A stretch of 64,000 nt of DNA from Ignavibacteriales bacterium. Lineage in GTDB: Bacteria > Bacteroidota > Ignavibacteria > Ignavibacteriales > Ignavibacteriaceae. The stretch is taken from assembly GCA_016709155.1 (NCBI GenBank), contig JADJEI010000014.1, positions 62,001-126,000 on the forward strand, in the 5' to 3' direction. The notes beneath the pieces were generated by a model, which was given only the letters and a program-made list of their open reading frames with translations, was not told the DNA's origin and searched no databases. Shown here piece after piece: positions 47,147 to 57,076 of the stretch (the stretch's first letter is position 1; the number at the start of each line of letters is the position of its first letter). A program made the position numbers and the translations under genes.

Positions 47147-47896
47147 ATGAATGACGCAATAAAAATAAGATTGCTGCAAGGCGATCCAATAATTCACGAT
47201 GTGAGAAGTGTAAAACTTCCTCCCCTATTTCGTGGGTTACCAAGGATTGAAGACAAAGAATGTCAAGCTGGTTGTACCAAATGTTCAGAAGTTTGTCCAA
47301 CAAACGCAATCAATTTAAATCCTGTACAGATTGATTTGGGCTTATGTGTCTTCTGTCCTTTATGTGAAGAAGTTTGTCCGGAAAAGATTATTCATTTCAC
47401 AAATGAATATCATACAGTAGTTGATAGCAGAGAAAAACTAATAATCACAAAACAAGTAAAATCAATTTCGCCTGAAATCGCTTCACAAAAAATCAGAAAA
47501 TATTTTGGTAAATCATTAAAGCTGAGAGAAATTTCCGCCGGCGGCTGTAACGGCTGCGAACTTGAGTTGAATGCACTAAGCAATGTTAATTTTGATTTAG
47601 GAAGATACGGAATTGAATTTGTTGCTTCACCTCGCCACGCAGATGGAATTGTTATAACAGGACCATTAACACAGAATATGACAAACGCAATAGAGCTTTG
47701 TTACGAAGCAGTTCCAAATCCCAAAATAATTATTCTGTTCGGTGCTTGTGCAATTAGTGGAGGAATATTTCAAAATTCTGATTCGATACAAAGTAATTTT
47801 TTAGAAGAAAATAAAATTGATCTTTACATTCCCGGCTGTCCCCCACATCCACTAACATTTATAAATGGATTATTGGATTGGTTAGATAAAAAATAA
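47147..47896 (+). CDS. HyfH-HyfI fusion: two [4Fe-4S] ferredoxin domain plus NuoB-like subunit
   Basis: 249 residues. The N-terminus (about 30-90) has two Cys groups, CQAGCTKCSEVCP and CVFCPLCEEVCP, for two [4Fe-4S] clusters. The C-terminus is NuoB/HyfI-like with all ligands of the proximal cluster: GGCNGCELE, FGACAISGG and PGCPPHP. The electron path of the peripheral arm is intact even though the partner large subunit lost its NiFe ligands. In E. coli Hyf these are two separate genes. Last gene of the operon. Confidence 0.9.
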   Translation: MNDAIKIRLLQGDPIIHDVRSVKLPPLFRGLPRIEDKECQAGCTKCSEVCPTNAINLNPVQIDLGLCVFCPLCEEVCPEKIIHFTNEYHTVVDSREKLIITKQVKSISPEIASQKIRKYFGKSLKLREISAGGCNGCELELNALSNVNFDLGRYGIEFVASPRHADGIVITGPLTQNMTNAIELCYEAVPNPKIIILFGACAISGGIFQNSDSIQSNFLEENKIDLYIPGCPPHPLTFINGLLDWLDKK

Positions 47897-47923
47897 TGGG
47901 AATCCCTCCCTTCCGGAATTTAG

Positions 47924-48466
47924 CTAAGATTTTTCTACAGGTAAGTTAAATTCAATTGTGATTGATTCAGCATCAATTATTTTTTCAATTACAAAAGGCT
48001 GGCTGTTATCCATTACATGATATTTTTCCTTCGAGGGTTCTAATACAATATAAAAGTCTTTAACAATCATTTGAGTGAAAGAGAAAACATAAATCTTTGT
48101 CACGTTTCCCGTTGAAACTGTTCTAATTAGATAATTATTTTCTTTATCTGCATAAGTTTTTGCACTAACTTTTAACTCATCCTCTAAAGTATCAGCAGCG
48201 AGGATATTTGATTTACGAGGTTCGTTTTCCCACTTGATATGATTCGGATAGAGCGTAAATATTTTTGGTAAGGTATAGGCGCTGATCTTTTCTGCCAATT
48301 TTATTTTTAATGATTCATCAACTTTTTTAGATAGATTAAGTTTCAGATTCTTATAAAATTCTATTGCTTCCCTCATTGACTCCCCCTGTTCAATCTCACG
48401 TATCTTTTCCGCACTCAAATTTTGCGGAGAAAAAACGTACTCAAACAGTTCTTGTTCATTTATCAT
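47924..48466 (-). CDS. Unknown 180-residue acidic protein
   Basis: Soluble, no signal peptide. The first 70 residues are helical and acidic (SAEKIREIEQGESMREAIEF, LKINLSKK-type); the rest is beta-rich (YLIRTVSTGNVTKIYVFS, KDFYIVLEP, KYHVMDN), ending in an acidic strand. No family recognised. Its layout of a helical N-terminus and a beta sandwich is also seen in anti-sigma-like proteins, but there is no zinc motif. It follows the 325-residue gene by 76 bases on the same strand and is probably co-transcribed. Confidence 0.6.
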   Translation of the reverse strand: MINEQELFEYVFSPQNLSAEKIREIEQGESMREAIEFYKNLKLNLSKKVDESLKIKLAEKISAYTLPKIFTLYPNHIKWENEPRKSNILAADTLEDELKVSAKTYADKENNYLIRTVSTGNVTKIYVFSFTQMIVKDFYIVLEPSKEKYHVMDNSQPFVIEKIIDAESITIEFNLPVEKS

Positions 48467-48542
48467 TTTTATAGTTCCTTAATATGTTCATTCTATCATT
48501 ATAATATTCGTAAAATATGTTTTTACGGAAAAGCGGCTTTAT

Positions 48543-49520
48543 TTAATTTTTTATAAGGTCAGTAATTTCTTTTTTAAAGATTTTAAATAGATACTCGAAT
48601 ATATTCTGATATTTTTTTTGATAATCGCTTAATGATATTTCAATAAACTGCTCAAATAAATATTTATATAATCCGGGACTTACTCCTCCATCCTTCAAAT
48701 CTGTTGAAATACTTTGCAAAGCCTTCTCAATTCCGCTCACTTCAAATTCATTCAACTTATGCTGCGCTAAATAGGATACCCGCATCTTTTCAAATGTACT
48801 CTTTAAGGCTTTATCAACAATTCTATTAACCTCAAATTTATCCTCTACCTCAACTGTTCCGTCATTTAGTAATTCAGCAGCATTCAATTTTTTTATTCGC
48901 ATCACTAAAGCATTAATCGGAATAGCCGGCGTTTTATTCGTTTGAGCTTTGATATAAGAAAATATTTTTTCAAGCATTTTCTTTGATGAAAACAGCTCAG
49001 CCGGAAGCGAATTTATAAAATCAGCATCCGGAAGTGAATCAGGCTGATGTTCCCTATCATCCTGAACAATGTATGTGATACCGAGAAAATGCTTCTTACA
49101 ATATTTTTCTTTATCAATTTTATAACTCACCGAATCAAGAATTTTAGAAAAGAATGGATCAGAGGTTCGTAAAAGCTGCGCTACATAATTTTCTGAGGAC
49201 TTAGAGACTAAAGAGTTGAGAAAGTACAAAGCGCTTTCTTCAGTTTCGATTTGCGGCTGCCAATTATGTATTAAGGTTTTTAACCTAATGAATACACCGT
49301 TTGAATCACGCTCGAATAAATGAACAATTGATTCGATAGACATCTCTGTTAAGCTGACATCTTCAGCGAGCAGAGCTTTACTGATATTCTTATAGCGATA
49401 CTTCAAATAAGTATGAGCTATTTTTTGACATACCACAACGAGTTGATTTATTTGAAGTCGTGTAATGTTGTCATCACAAATTGCATTTAATATTTCAAGT
49501 ATAGAAAAGGAGTTTTTCAT
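48543..49520 (-). CDS. Unknown 325-residue helical protein (weakly sigma-factor-like)
   Basis: Almost all helix. Residues about 30-80 (AHTYLKYRYKNISKALLAED then SIESIVHLFERDSNGVFIRL) resemble the region 2 helices of divergent sigma factors, and residues about 195-225 (INALVMRIKKLNAAELLNDG) could be an HTH. I cannot confirm that. The protein lacks signal peptide and membrane helices. It shares strand with the 180-residue gene downstream. Confidence 0.6.
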   Translation of the reverse strand: MKNSFSILEILNAICDDNITRLQINQLVVVCQKIAHTYLKYRYKNISKALLAEDVSLTEMSIESIVHLFERDSNGVFIRLKTLIHNWQPQIETEESALYFLNSLVSKSSENYVAQLLRTSDPFFSKILDSVSYKIDKEKYCKKHFLGITYIVQDDREHQPDSLPDADFINSLPAELFSSKKMLEKIFSYIKAQTNKTPAIPINALVMRIKKLNAAELLNDGTVEVEDKFEVNRIVDKALKSTFEKMRVSYLAQHKLNEFEVSGIEKALQSISTDLKDGGVSPGLYKYLFEQFIEISLSDYQKKYQNIFEYLFKIFKKEITDLIKN

Positions 49521-50079
49521 ACAGGGCTAAACTAATAAAAAATGGAATACCAAAAATATAATGAGTGGAGAAAAAGAATTTTCCATTTTTATTAATATAA
49601 TATTTTTGTACACCTATATAAGGTTAGCACAGACAGGATTGTCTGTGCTACGAATAATTCATTCGGGCTTTTACAAAACTTAGCAAGTTATGGACAGCCA
49701 ATATGGCGTAAAAAATATAAGATAACTGCAAGGTATAATTAAAAGCCAATAGGAGTATAATAGCTAAGCAATAGGTGAGCAATAGCTGTTTGTAACTAAA
49801 ACACGCTAAAAACGAAGTGACTGTATTAATAGTTGTTTTTGTTTGGCAATATTGGCAGAAGGATGAAAATGAGATTTTATTTCCTTAAAAATCATTTAGA
49901 TTCAATCCGTAACTAACGAGTGCGGGTAATACGCATAGCCCATAAAACAAGCTAAAAACAAAACAAAAAATATTTTTAATAAATTTTTACTTTTTTTTCC
50001 GAAAAGGGAAGAATTATGAATATACAGGTAATAGAAGTAAGAAGATTAATAAACGAAAGGAAAGATTCAAATATTCTTA
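49521..50079. other. 559-base non-coding region with a perfect hairpin repeat
   Basis: Divergent spacer. At 49625-49650 is an 11-bp inverted repeat (TAGCACAGACA-GGAT-TGTCTGTGCTA). No T-run follows, so it is a repeat rather than a terminator. A short ATG frame at 50016 of about 39 codons overlaps the next gene's start and has a GGGAAG upstream; it may be a leader peptide or chance. Confidence 0.5.
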
Positions 50080-51106
50080 ATGAAACAGATATTCAAAATA
50101 AATTGGATTTTTTTATTAATAACTCTGAGCCTTAACGGTCCAAGTTTTACACAACAAACTATTTACTTTGCAGATGCGCATTATTCGGGTTTTGCTTCAG
50201 AAATGTATGAGAATCAGTATGATAAAATACCGAAACAATGTAAATCAATTAAAAGAATATTTCAATGTTGGCGGTAGATTGGTCGGGATAGTTTTTACCG
50301 TACCAGATTATAACAAGATTGTTATGAAAGTTATTCCGGATTCAGTAATTATTGTAATGTACAATATATACGATGAAATTCTCAAATTAAATTGTGATTT
50401 CCTTACATCCTTTAATCCTCATAGCTTGGATACTAGTAAACTTAATTTATTCATTACAATCGAAGGATTGACAGAGAGTTCAATCAATAAACTTCTTGAT
50501 ATCGATACTGAACATTACATTATGGTTGTAGGCATAATTCATAATAATGATACTGAATTAGGTAACTGTTGCTATTGCTCGAAAGAAAATGATATGGGGC
50601 TGACTGAAAAAGGTAAGGCATTAATCGAAAAATTAATCAGAAATAAAATTATCATTGATGTTGCTCATACTTCTTTAAATAGTTTTAGAGACATTCTGAA
50701 AATCTGCATAGAAAAAAATGGTTTAGTTTTATCCTCACATACAGGCTTATACGACCTTAATGAGCATCCGCGTAATCTGAGAAACGAGCAAATTGAAGAA
50801 CTTAAAAAGATAGATGGTGGAATAGGGTTGATAATTCACCAACCCTACATTAGTAAAATGCCTACAAAAAAAACCACAATCGCCACCTACTTCGAGTTAT
50901 TAGAATTTCTAGTTAATGATATGAATATGAAAAATGTTTTTATAGGATCCGATTACTGTTCAGATATCCAACCAATAGTTGGTGTTCATTCATTAGCGGA
51001 TTTGCCCAGAGAGATATTACATTATGACAAAAGTAATTTAACGAGCCAGGAAATTCAAGGTTTTACAATTAATAATCTTTTAAAAATATTTAATAAAATT
51101 AATTAA
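50080..51106 (+). CDS. Secreted M19 (membrane dipeptidase)-like protein, interrupted by a one-base deletion
   Basis: Signal peptide MKQIFKINWIFLLITLSLNG, then an M19-like barrel: FADAHYSGF, TIEGLTESS, IDVAHTSLNSF, LSSHTGLYDLNEHPRNLRNE, and IGSDYCSD. The frame breaks near 50233-50238; one more A gives KIPKQNVNQLKEYFNVGG, joining 50080-50277 and the frame ending 51106 into about 342 residues. The first metal motif is DAHYSG where active M19 enzymes have DGHND, so the HxD Asp is Ser. The other ligands (E, H, H, D) are kept. The enzyme may be inactive or altered. Confidence 0.8.
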
Positions 51107-51115
51107 GAGGCACTT

Positions 51116-52254
51116 ATGAAAAAGTTAGTTGTGATAGTGATTTTTTTAGCCTTTGCATTTCCGTCTTCCATAAATTCCCAAAATTTGTGGGATAAAATAA
51201 AAGATAAAGGCAGAGAAATAATTAATCAGGGGAAAGAAAAAGTAAAAGAATATTATGATAACAATAAAGATAAGATCAAAGAAAAAACAAGAGAGGTGAT
51301 AAATAATTCTACTAATAATATTCAAAAACTAAATAATAAATATAGCGGAACGTATCAAAGGACTATCGAAAAAACTAAGGAAATCACATCTGAGATAAGA
51401 AAAAACCCAAGAAAAATATTTGAATATAAAAAACAGGCAGACAGACTTGTACAGGGTGCGGTAATACTGGGGTAAAAAATATTCCTGTATATGATCCTCA
51501 AACAGGTCAAATGACAAATATGGATTCATACTGTAGAACCTTTGTTAGCGAGGTCGGTGGTGATGCAATTAGAGGCAGTGAACTTGAAGAAGATCCTGTT
51601 GGATTAGCTGTAATGATTATGATGGATGAGGATTATTTACTTGAGGCGAAGTTAATTACCACGCCTGAGGGAGAGTGGATCAGCGCAAATGATGCTGTAA
51701 ATTCAAGTCTAAATCAGCATTCAGTAAATCTATTGCATACCGACTATGCAGAAATGAAAAATGCTTATGAGAGAGGGGACGTTACTTATTTCAATCAAAA
51801 ATTTGAAGACTTTAGAGGTGATGTTGCAAATCTTTCTAACTATTGTGCTTATTCTTGTCCTTGGGTATATCTCTTCAACGGTGAAAAGTTTATCAAATAT
51901 AAGGAAACAATTAAAGATCAAAATTCTGAATCTTTAGATTTATACCAACCACTCACAATACCAGTACAATACGTTATAGATAATAAACTATCAGTTTTGA
52001 TAAATGAAGAGCTTGAAGAAACATCTTACTTGGATCATATCTATTTGGAAGTTGATGGAGCCAGAATAGAACCTGAAGCTGCTCTTGTGATAAGAGAATT
52101 ATTATTGCGACCTGATGAAAAGTATTTGAAACTGGAAAAGGGAGAAAGCGTTTTGCTAACTTTCAAAATCTTAGGCAGCACCCTGCTCGATAGTGAAATA
52201 AAGATAGTAGCCAAAGGTTATTATCAACCAAAAGTAAAATTAACATCAAGATAG
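51116..52254 (+). CDS. Secreted coiled-coil protein with a CxxC motif, interrupted by a one-base deletion
   Basis: Signal peptide MKKLVVIVIFLAFAFPSSIN; then a charged helical stretch (KDKIKEKTREVINNSTNN ..., about residues 25-105), a TGRQTCTGCGNTG zinc-ribbon-like knot, PVYDPQTGQM, and a domain running to LTSR at 52254. The break is in the six-A run at 51428-51433; one more A joins 51116-51475 and the part that reads on to 52254 into about 379 residues. No family recognised. It follows the M19 gene by 9 bases. Confidence 0.7.
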
Positions 52255-52282
52255 ATTTATAAATATTAAATCGGGATTCACA

Positions 52283-54438
52283 ATGAAATCAACAAAATTT
52301 TCCATCATAGTTCTAATTATAATTTTAATAACAAGTTTTACAAGTGGCCAAAATTTTTGGGAACAAACAAGTGCCCCTGGATATATAATTACTTATGCAA
52401 TGTTTCAAGATGAAAATGAATATATCTATGCTAGTGCCCAAAATATTGGCATTTATCGTTCAACCAATAATGGTACAAATTGGAGCTTATTGACTGTTGG
52501 GTTAACAAACCTGAATATATCTTGTATTCGTGGGGACTTTGATGGTACTTTATATTTGGGTACTAAGTGGCCAGGAATATTATTTAAGTCTACTAATAAT
52601 GCTCAGACTTGGAGCCAAGTAACTACTACACCAACAGATATAGTGTCTGTTCTTGCAATAAAGGGGACACAAAATATATTTGTTGGAACCGCTGAAGGTA
52701 TATATCGAAGTCTAGATAAAGGAACAAGTTGGCAGTTATTAGATAATGGGATTCCCACTAGTTTCCCTACTATCATTCATAATATAGTGATCTTACATAA
52801 TGGGGATATATTAGCTTCAGTTTCCACAGATACTTTTAGCAGAGTATATCGTTCTACTGATAATGGGGATTCTTGGGCACCGACGACAAGTGATACCTAT
52901 TACATTACTAGAATTAAAGTAGATGAATGTAATAACTATATATATATGTCATTTAATGGTGGAGAATTGTGGAGATCGGTTGACGATGGTTACTCATGGG
53001 AAGTGAAAAATAATGGTATCATTACAAACATTACATCTGATATTGCCATTAATTCTTCAAACTATGTTTATTTAGCAACTCAAGGACAAGATTTTGAAGA
53101 AGTCTATAGAACTACAGATTTAGGAAATAATTGGGAGGCAATATCTTCAGGATTGCCGTATGTCCAGGTTATTTCGCTTCTATTAACTAAAGATGGATTT
53201 ATATATGCTGGTACATATCGTAATAATACGGGATATGGAATCTACCGATCAGTAACTCCTACTTTTACTCCACCATTAGTCACAACAAATGACCCTGTAA
53301 ATGTTACACAAACTACTGCGACTTTAAAAGGACCCTAAATCCAAATGGTTCAAATGTAGATTACTTTTTTGAGTATGGACTAACAACGAGTTATGGAAAT
53401 GTTACCCCTACTCAATCAGGTGGTTCAGGAAATACAAATCTAATAGTATTGTCTAACATTAGTGGACTTCAGCAAAATACCCCCTATCATAATCGTCTTA
53501 TAGCAGAGATGTGTGATGGAGCAAGGATATACGGTAACGATCTTCAATTTACAACCCTTCCCCTATCCAGCATTGAATTAACCTCACCAAATGGTGGTGA
53601 AAATTGGCAAGTTGGTAGTCAGGAAGATATTACCTGGTCAACCATCGGTATAGAAAATGTAAAAATTGAATATTCAATTGATGATGGAATATATTGGAAT
53701 CCTGTAATCAATTCTACATCAGCAAATTCTGGTACCTATAGTTGGATGATCCCAAATACCCCTTCTACTCAATGTAAAGTAAGGATAAGTGATGTTTTAA
53801 ATAGTTCGATTGCAGATACCAGTTCAAACACTTTCACTATTAGCGAAGCACCAATAATTACTGTTACAACACCTTCCACTGGTACAATTTGGGAAGCTCT
53901 CAGTCAACAAACTGTGACTTGGACTTCAGTAAATGTTTTGGGAAATGTTAATATAAAATTAGACACCGATGGAAGTTTAACATTTCCAATAACATTAAAA
54001 AGTAATACTACTAATGACAGTACTGAATTAATTACTGTCCCGGATAATCCTTCAAGTACTTGTAGAATTAGAGTAGAATCATTTGGCAATCCAACTAATA
54101 TTTTTGGATTAAATAATGGCAACTTCACAATAACACCTCCAGTAGATGTTCATGACATATTAAATAATCAACCAACTGAATATTCTCTTCATCAGAATTT
54201 TCCAAACCCATTTAACCCAGTCACCAGGATCTACTATGCTGTTCCAACAGAAAGCCCGGTGACAATAAGACTTTATGATATTCTTGGAAAAGAGATCAAG
54301 TTATTGGTTGATGAAATAAAAACCACCGGTAATTATTGGATAGATTTGGATGCAAGCGAATTGCATAGTGGTGTTTACATTTATCAAATGAGATCGGTAA
54401 AATTTAATCAGAGTAAAAAACTGATACTAATGAAATGA
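52283..54438 (+). CDS. Secreted BNR/photosystem-like repeat protein with T9SS sorting domain, interrupted by a one-base deletion
   Basis: Signal peptide, then a seven-bladed BNR-type propeller with Asp-box like repeats (YRSTNNGTNWSLL, FKSTNNAQTWSQV, YRSLDKGTSWQLL, YRSTDNGDSWAPT, WRSVDDGYSWEV, YRTTDLGNNWEA), two Ig-like repeats (LTSPNGGENWQVGS), and the T9SS tail QNFPNPFNPVTRIYYAVP through YDILGKEI to KLILMK. The break is near 53326-53335 (GGACCC; GGAACCC restores TLKGTLNPNGSN). The joined protein is about 718 residues. Probably exported to the surface. Confidence 0.85.
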
Positions 54439-54496
54439 TTTTTGGCATCTTCAATTTTTAAAAATTATTATTCTCAAATACTTTTAAGGTGATCAA

Positions 54497-54922
54497 ATGA
54501 AAATTAAAATTATTATGATTTTTGTTTTGTTGTTATCAGGATTTTCTTATTCACAATTACTTTTAACTTCATCGGAAGTATTAAACTCTCCAGATAAGTA
54601 TGAAGGAAAATTTTTAGGTATGATTGGAACTGTCAGATATCTTGAGACCTTCATAAATGGCACAGGAAATAGAGCAATGAAATTTCAGTTGTCTGAAGAT
54701 AACGGAGATTTTGTGACTGTCAGACTTGCATTTGAAGAAGCCTGGATTACAGAAGGTGAAAAAGTCCAGATTAGCGGAATATTTCATAAGGATTACGGGC
54801 TTGGCTTGGAACAAAATCTAGTAATAATAAATCAAGGTAATTACGGTGAAAGTATCATTCCATATGAGGAAGACAAAACAACAAAATTTTTAGATGGGCT
54901 ATTGAGGAAACTAATAAAATAA
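54497..54922 (+). CDS. Secreted small OB-fold-like protein
   Basis: 141 residues: signal peptide (MKIKIIMIFVLLLSGFSYSQ), then TSSEVLNSPDKYEGKFLGMIG, a strand pattern (MKFQLSEDNGDFVTVRLAF, GEKVQISGIFHKDYGLGLEQ) typical of an OB fold, and a basic C-terminal helix (KFLDGLLRKLIK). Predicted to be exported; function unknown. RBS AAGGTGATCAA precedes the ATG. Next to the other secreted genes on the same strand. Confidence 0.65.
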   Translation: MKIKIIMIFVLLLSGFSYSQLLLTSSEVLNSPDKYEGKFLGMIGTVRYLETFINGTGNRAMKFQLSEDNGDFVTVRLAFEEAWITEGEKVQISGIFHKDYGLGLEQNLVIINQGNYGESIIPYEEDKTTKFLDGLLRKLIK

Positions 54923-54973
54923 TCACCTCATTCTTGAAATACTGATTTATAGAATATTAACGAAGGAGTTAAA

Positions 54974-55360
54974 ATGAGATATATTCACATTTGTATTTTT
55001 TTTGTACTTCTTGCCATACTTTTTAATGGGTGTGGTAGTCCATTAGCCCGTTTGTTAACCACTGGAAATCCAAGCATACCGGATTCTGAGATTATGGACG
55101 ACGGCTACTATTTTGTAAGTGAGCATTACTACGGAATATTCGGTCCAGTTAAATATTACAAAAATACTCCATATGGCAAGATTCAAAGTAGTTATTTAAG
55201 TGCTGTGTATAATACTTATAGCTTGGAATTGTCCAGTAGTGTGGCTGTGGTAAATGGTCCTTATCTTAGTGAAGATTATGCTAATAGAGAAAGAAAGACT
55301 AAAATTGATTACATAAAATGGCAAGGTAGTGGGAATTACCGTGAAATCTCTTACCAGTAG
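54974..55360 (+). CDS. Small lipoprotein
   Basis: 128 residues with a lipobox (LAILFNGC, Cys20 after the signal helix), then about 108 residues rich in Tyr and Ser (YYFVSEHYYGIFGPVKYYKN). No family recognised. A good RBS (GAAGGAG) sits 8 bases before ATG 54974. Likely tethered to the outer membrane. Confidence 0.7.
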   Translation: MRYIHICIFFVLLAILFNGCGSPLARLLTTGNPSIPDSEIMDDGYYFVSEHYYGIFGPVKYYKNTPYGKIQSSYLSAVYNTYSLELSSSVAVVNGPYLSEDYANRERKTKIDYIKWQGSGNYREISYQ

Positions 55361-55549
55361 ATTTTATTCAGTTTTTATTCGTTTATTGTTGAAAGTGTTT
55401 AATTAGGATATTAGCATAATTTAATCACAGGTTTTGGATAGGATTAGTAGGCTGATCTTCTGTAATTACAATAACAGTTAGATCATCATAATTTATAAAT
55501 GGATGAAAATTTAGGAATATAGGTTTTAACTAATTATAGAGGTCAAAAA

Positions 55550-56497
55550 ATGAAGAATTATTTCATTGAGATTTTAATATTATTCTTAATGGGAATAACT
55601 TTCTTAAAAGCCCAAGATATTCAGGTTGGTATATCATCAGGCAGTAACTTTTATGGTTCAACTAGCTGGAGAAACTGGGATTTGAATTATGAGATTTATA
55701 TTGCAGATATTAATGGCGATGGTAAAGCTGATTTCATTGGTAGAAATAGAAGAACTAGTATGATTAAAGTAGGAATTTCCAATGGAAATGGATTTTCAAT
55801 TTCAAGCGGATCTTGGAATGAAAACTACTGGGACCTGAATTACGATATTCATATTGCCGACGTTAATGGAGACGGTATGGCAGATATAATCGGAAGGAGT
55901 GAAATCGATGGAGATATTCAGGTTGGTATATCATCAGGCAGTAACTTTTATGGTTCAACTAGCTGGAGAAACTGGGATTTGAATTATGAGATTTATATTG
56001 CAGATATTAATGGCGATGGTAAAGCTGATTTCATTGGTAGAAATAGAAGAACTAGTATGATTAAAGTAGGAATTTCCAATGGAAATGGATTTTCAATTTC
56101 AAGCGGATCTTGGAATGAAAACTACTGGGACCTGAATTACGATATTCATATTGCCGACGTTAATGGAGACGGTGTGGCAGATATAATCGGAAGGAGTGAA
56201 ATCGATGGAGATATTCAGGTTGGTATATCATCAGGCAGTAACTTTTATGGTTCAACTAGCTGGGGAAACTGGGATTTGAATTACGATATTCATATTGCAG
56301 ATGTTAATGGTGATGGTAAAGCTGATTTCATTGGTAGAAATAGAAGAACTAGTATGATTAAAGTAGGAATTTCCAATGGAAATGGATTATCAACTTCAAG
56401 AGGATCTTGGAATGAAAACTACTGGGACCTGAATTACGATATTCATATTGCTGACGTTAATGGAGACGGTATGGCAGATATAATCGGAAGGAAATAA
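55550..56497 (+). CDS. Secreted FG-GAP/VCBS repeat protein of nearly identical 99-residue repeats
   Basis: 315 residues. After a signal peptide, three copies of a 99-residue unit: QVGISSGSNFYGSTSWRNWD, then a calcium loop DINGDGKADFIGR, then KVGISNGNGFSISSG and a second loop DVNGDGMADIIGR. Each unit therefore has two FG-GAP-like blades with DxNxDGxxD loops, about six blades in all. It ends with no T9SS tail. Loops probably bind calcium; a carbohydrate or surface-adhesion role is inference. Confidence 0.85.
   Translation: MKNYFIEILILFLMGITFLKAQDIQVGISSGSNFYGSTSWRNWDLNYEIYIADINGDGKADFIGRNRRTSMIKVGISNGNGFSISSGSWNENYWDLNYDIHIADVNGDGMADIIGRSEIDGDIQVGISSGSNFYGSTSWRNWDLNYEIYIADINGDGKADFIGRNRRTSMIKVGISNGNGFSISSGSWNENYWDLNYDIHIADVNGDGVADIIGRSEIDGDIQVGISSGSNFYGSTSWGNWDLNYDIHIADVNGDGKADFIGRNRRTSMIKVGISNGNGLSTSRGSWNENYWDLNYDIHIADVNGDGMADIIGRK
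55616..56494 (+). repeat. 297-bp tandem repeats inside the FG-GAP gene
   Basis: Copies start at 55616, 55913 and 56210 (exactly 297 bases apart). Copies 1 and 2 are almost identical in DNA, differing at few bases (for example ATGGCA versus GTGGCA), so duplication is recent. Copy 3 is more diverged and shortened. Confidence 0.9.
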
Positions 56498-56518
56498 TTT
56501 TTTAACATTCATCTGGAG

Positions 56519-56550
56519 GCTGTCGCGGTGAAAACTGCGGCAGCTTTTAT
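56519..56550 (+). terminator. Intrinsic terminator after the secreted-protein cluster
   Basis: GCTGTCGCGGT and ACTGCGGCAGC form an 11-bp stem (G-T pairs allowed) around a GAAA loop, followed by TTTTATTATT. It lies 22 bases after the FG-GAP gene stop. Confidence 0.8.
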
Positions 56551-56824
56551 TATTAATCCAGTTCAGTTTGTTTAACCCGCTTGCCTTTCCTTCTACTTCC
56601 GTAAGGAAACAAATTTTTTCATTATGTCAAAGAACATTATGTCTTTTATTGTACTTTAAACATACAAGGTTTTTTACAATGCCTTATTGGATGGAAAGAG
56701 TTTTACCAAACACCACCAGCTAATATTATTTTGTTTCTGTATATGGAATGATTATGCTACCATATCGTAGATAAGTGGTTTTATTTGTAATTGTTTTAAG
56801 ATATATTTACAAAAAAAAAGGAAA

Positions 56825-57076
56825 ATGTTTGTGGAAATTCTAAATGCTGTTTATAAAAATGGCGTGCTTGTATTATTAGATAAGCCTGACATGGAAACTC
56901 TAAAGAGTAAAAGACTGAGCGTTAATATTGTTGATGAGGATCAGTATAGAAAATCACAATCAGATAAACTTAAAAGTATTTATAAGTATCTCCATAAGTC
57001 TAATCCATTTGCAGAAATTAAAGATGTTGTAAAATGGCAGAAGCAAATAAGGATTGATCGTGAAGTACTTAATTGA
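56825..57076 (+). CDS. Antitoxin of a PIN-domain toxin-antitoxin pair (AF2212-like)
   Basis: 83 residues. The start MFVEILNAVYKNGVLVLLDKPD matches the AF2212-like/DUF104 antitoxin N-terminal strand pattern (VYxNGVLxPL). The C-terminal part (KLKSIYKYLHKSNPFAEIKD) is helical and probably binds the toxin. It overlaps the PIN gene, the standard arrangement. It would repress its own promoter. ATG 56825 follows a poly-A tract with GGAAA. Confidence 0.75.
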   Translation: MFVEILNAVYKNGVLVLLDKPDMETLKSKRLSVNIVDEDQYRKSQSDKLKSIYKYLHKSNPFAEIKDVVKWQKQIRIDREVLN

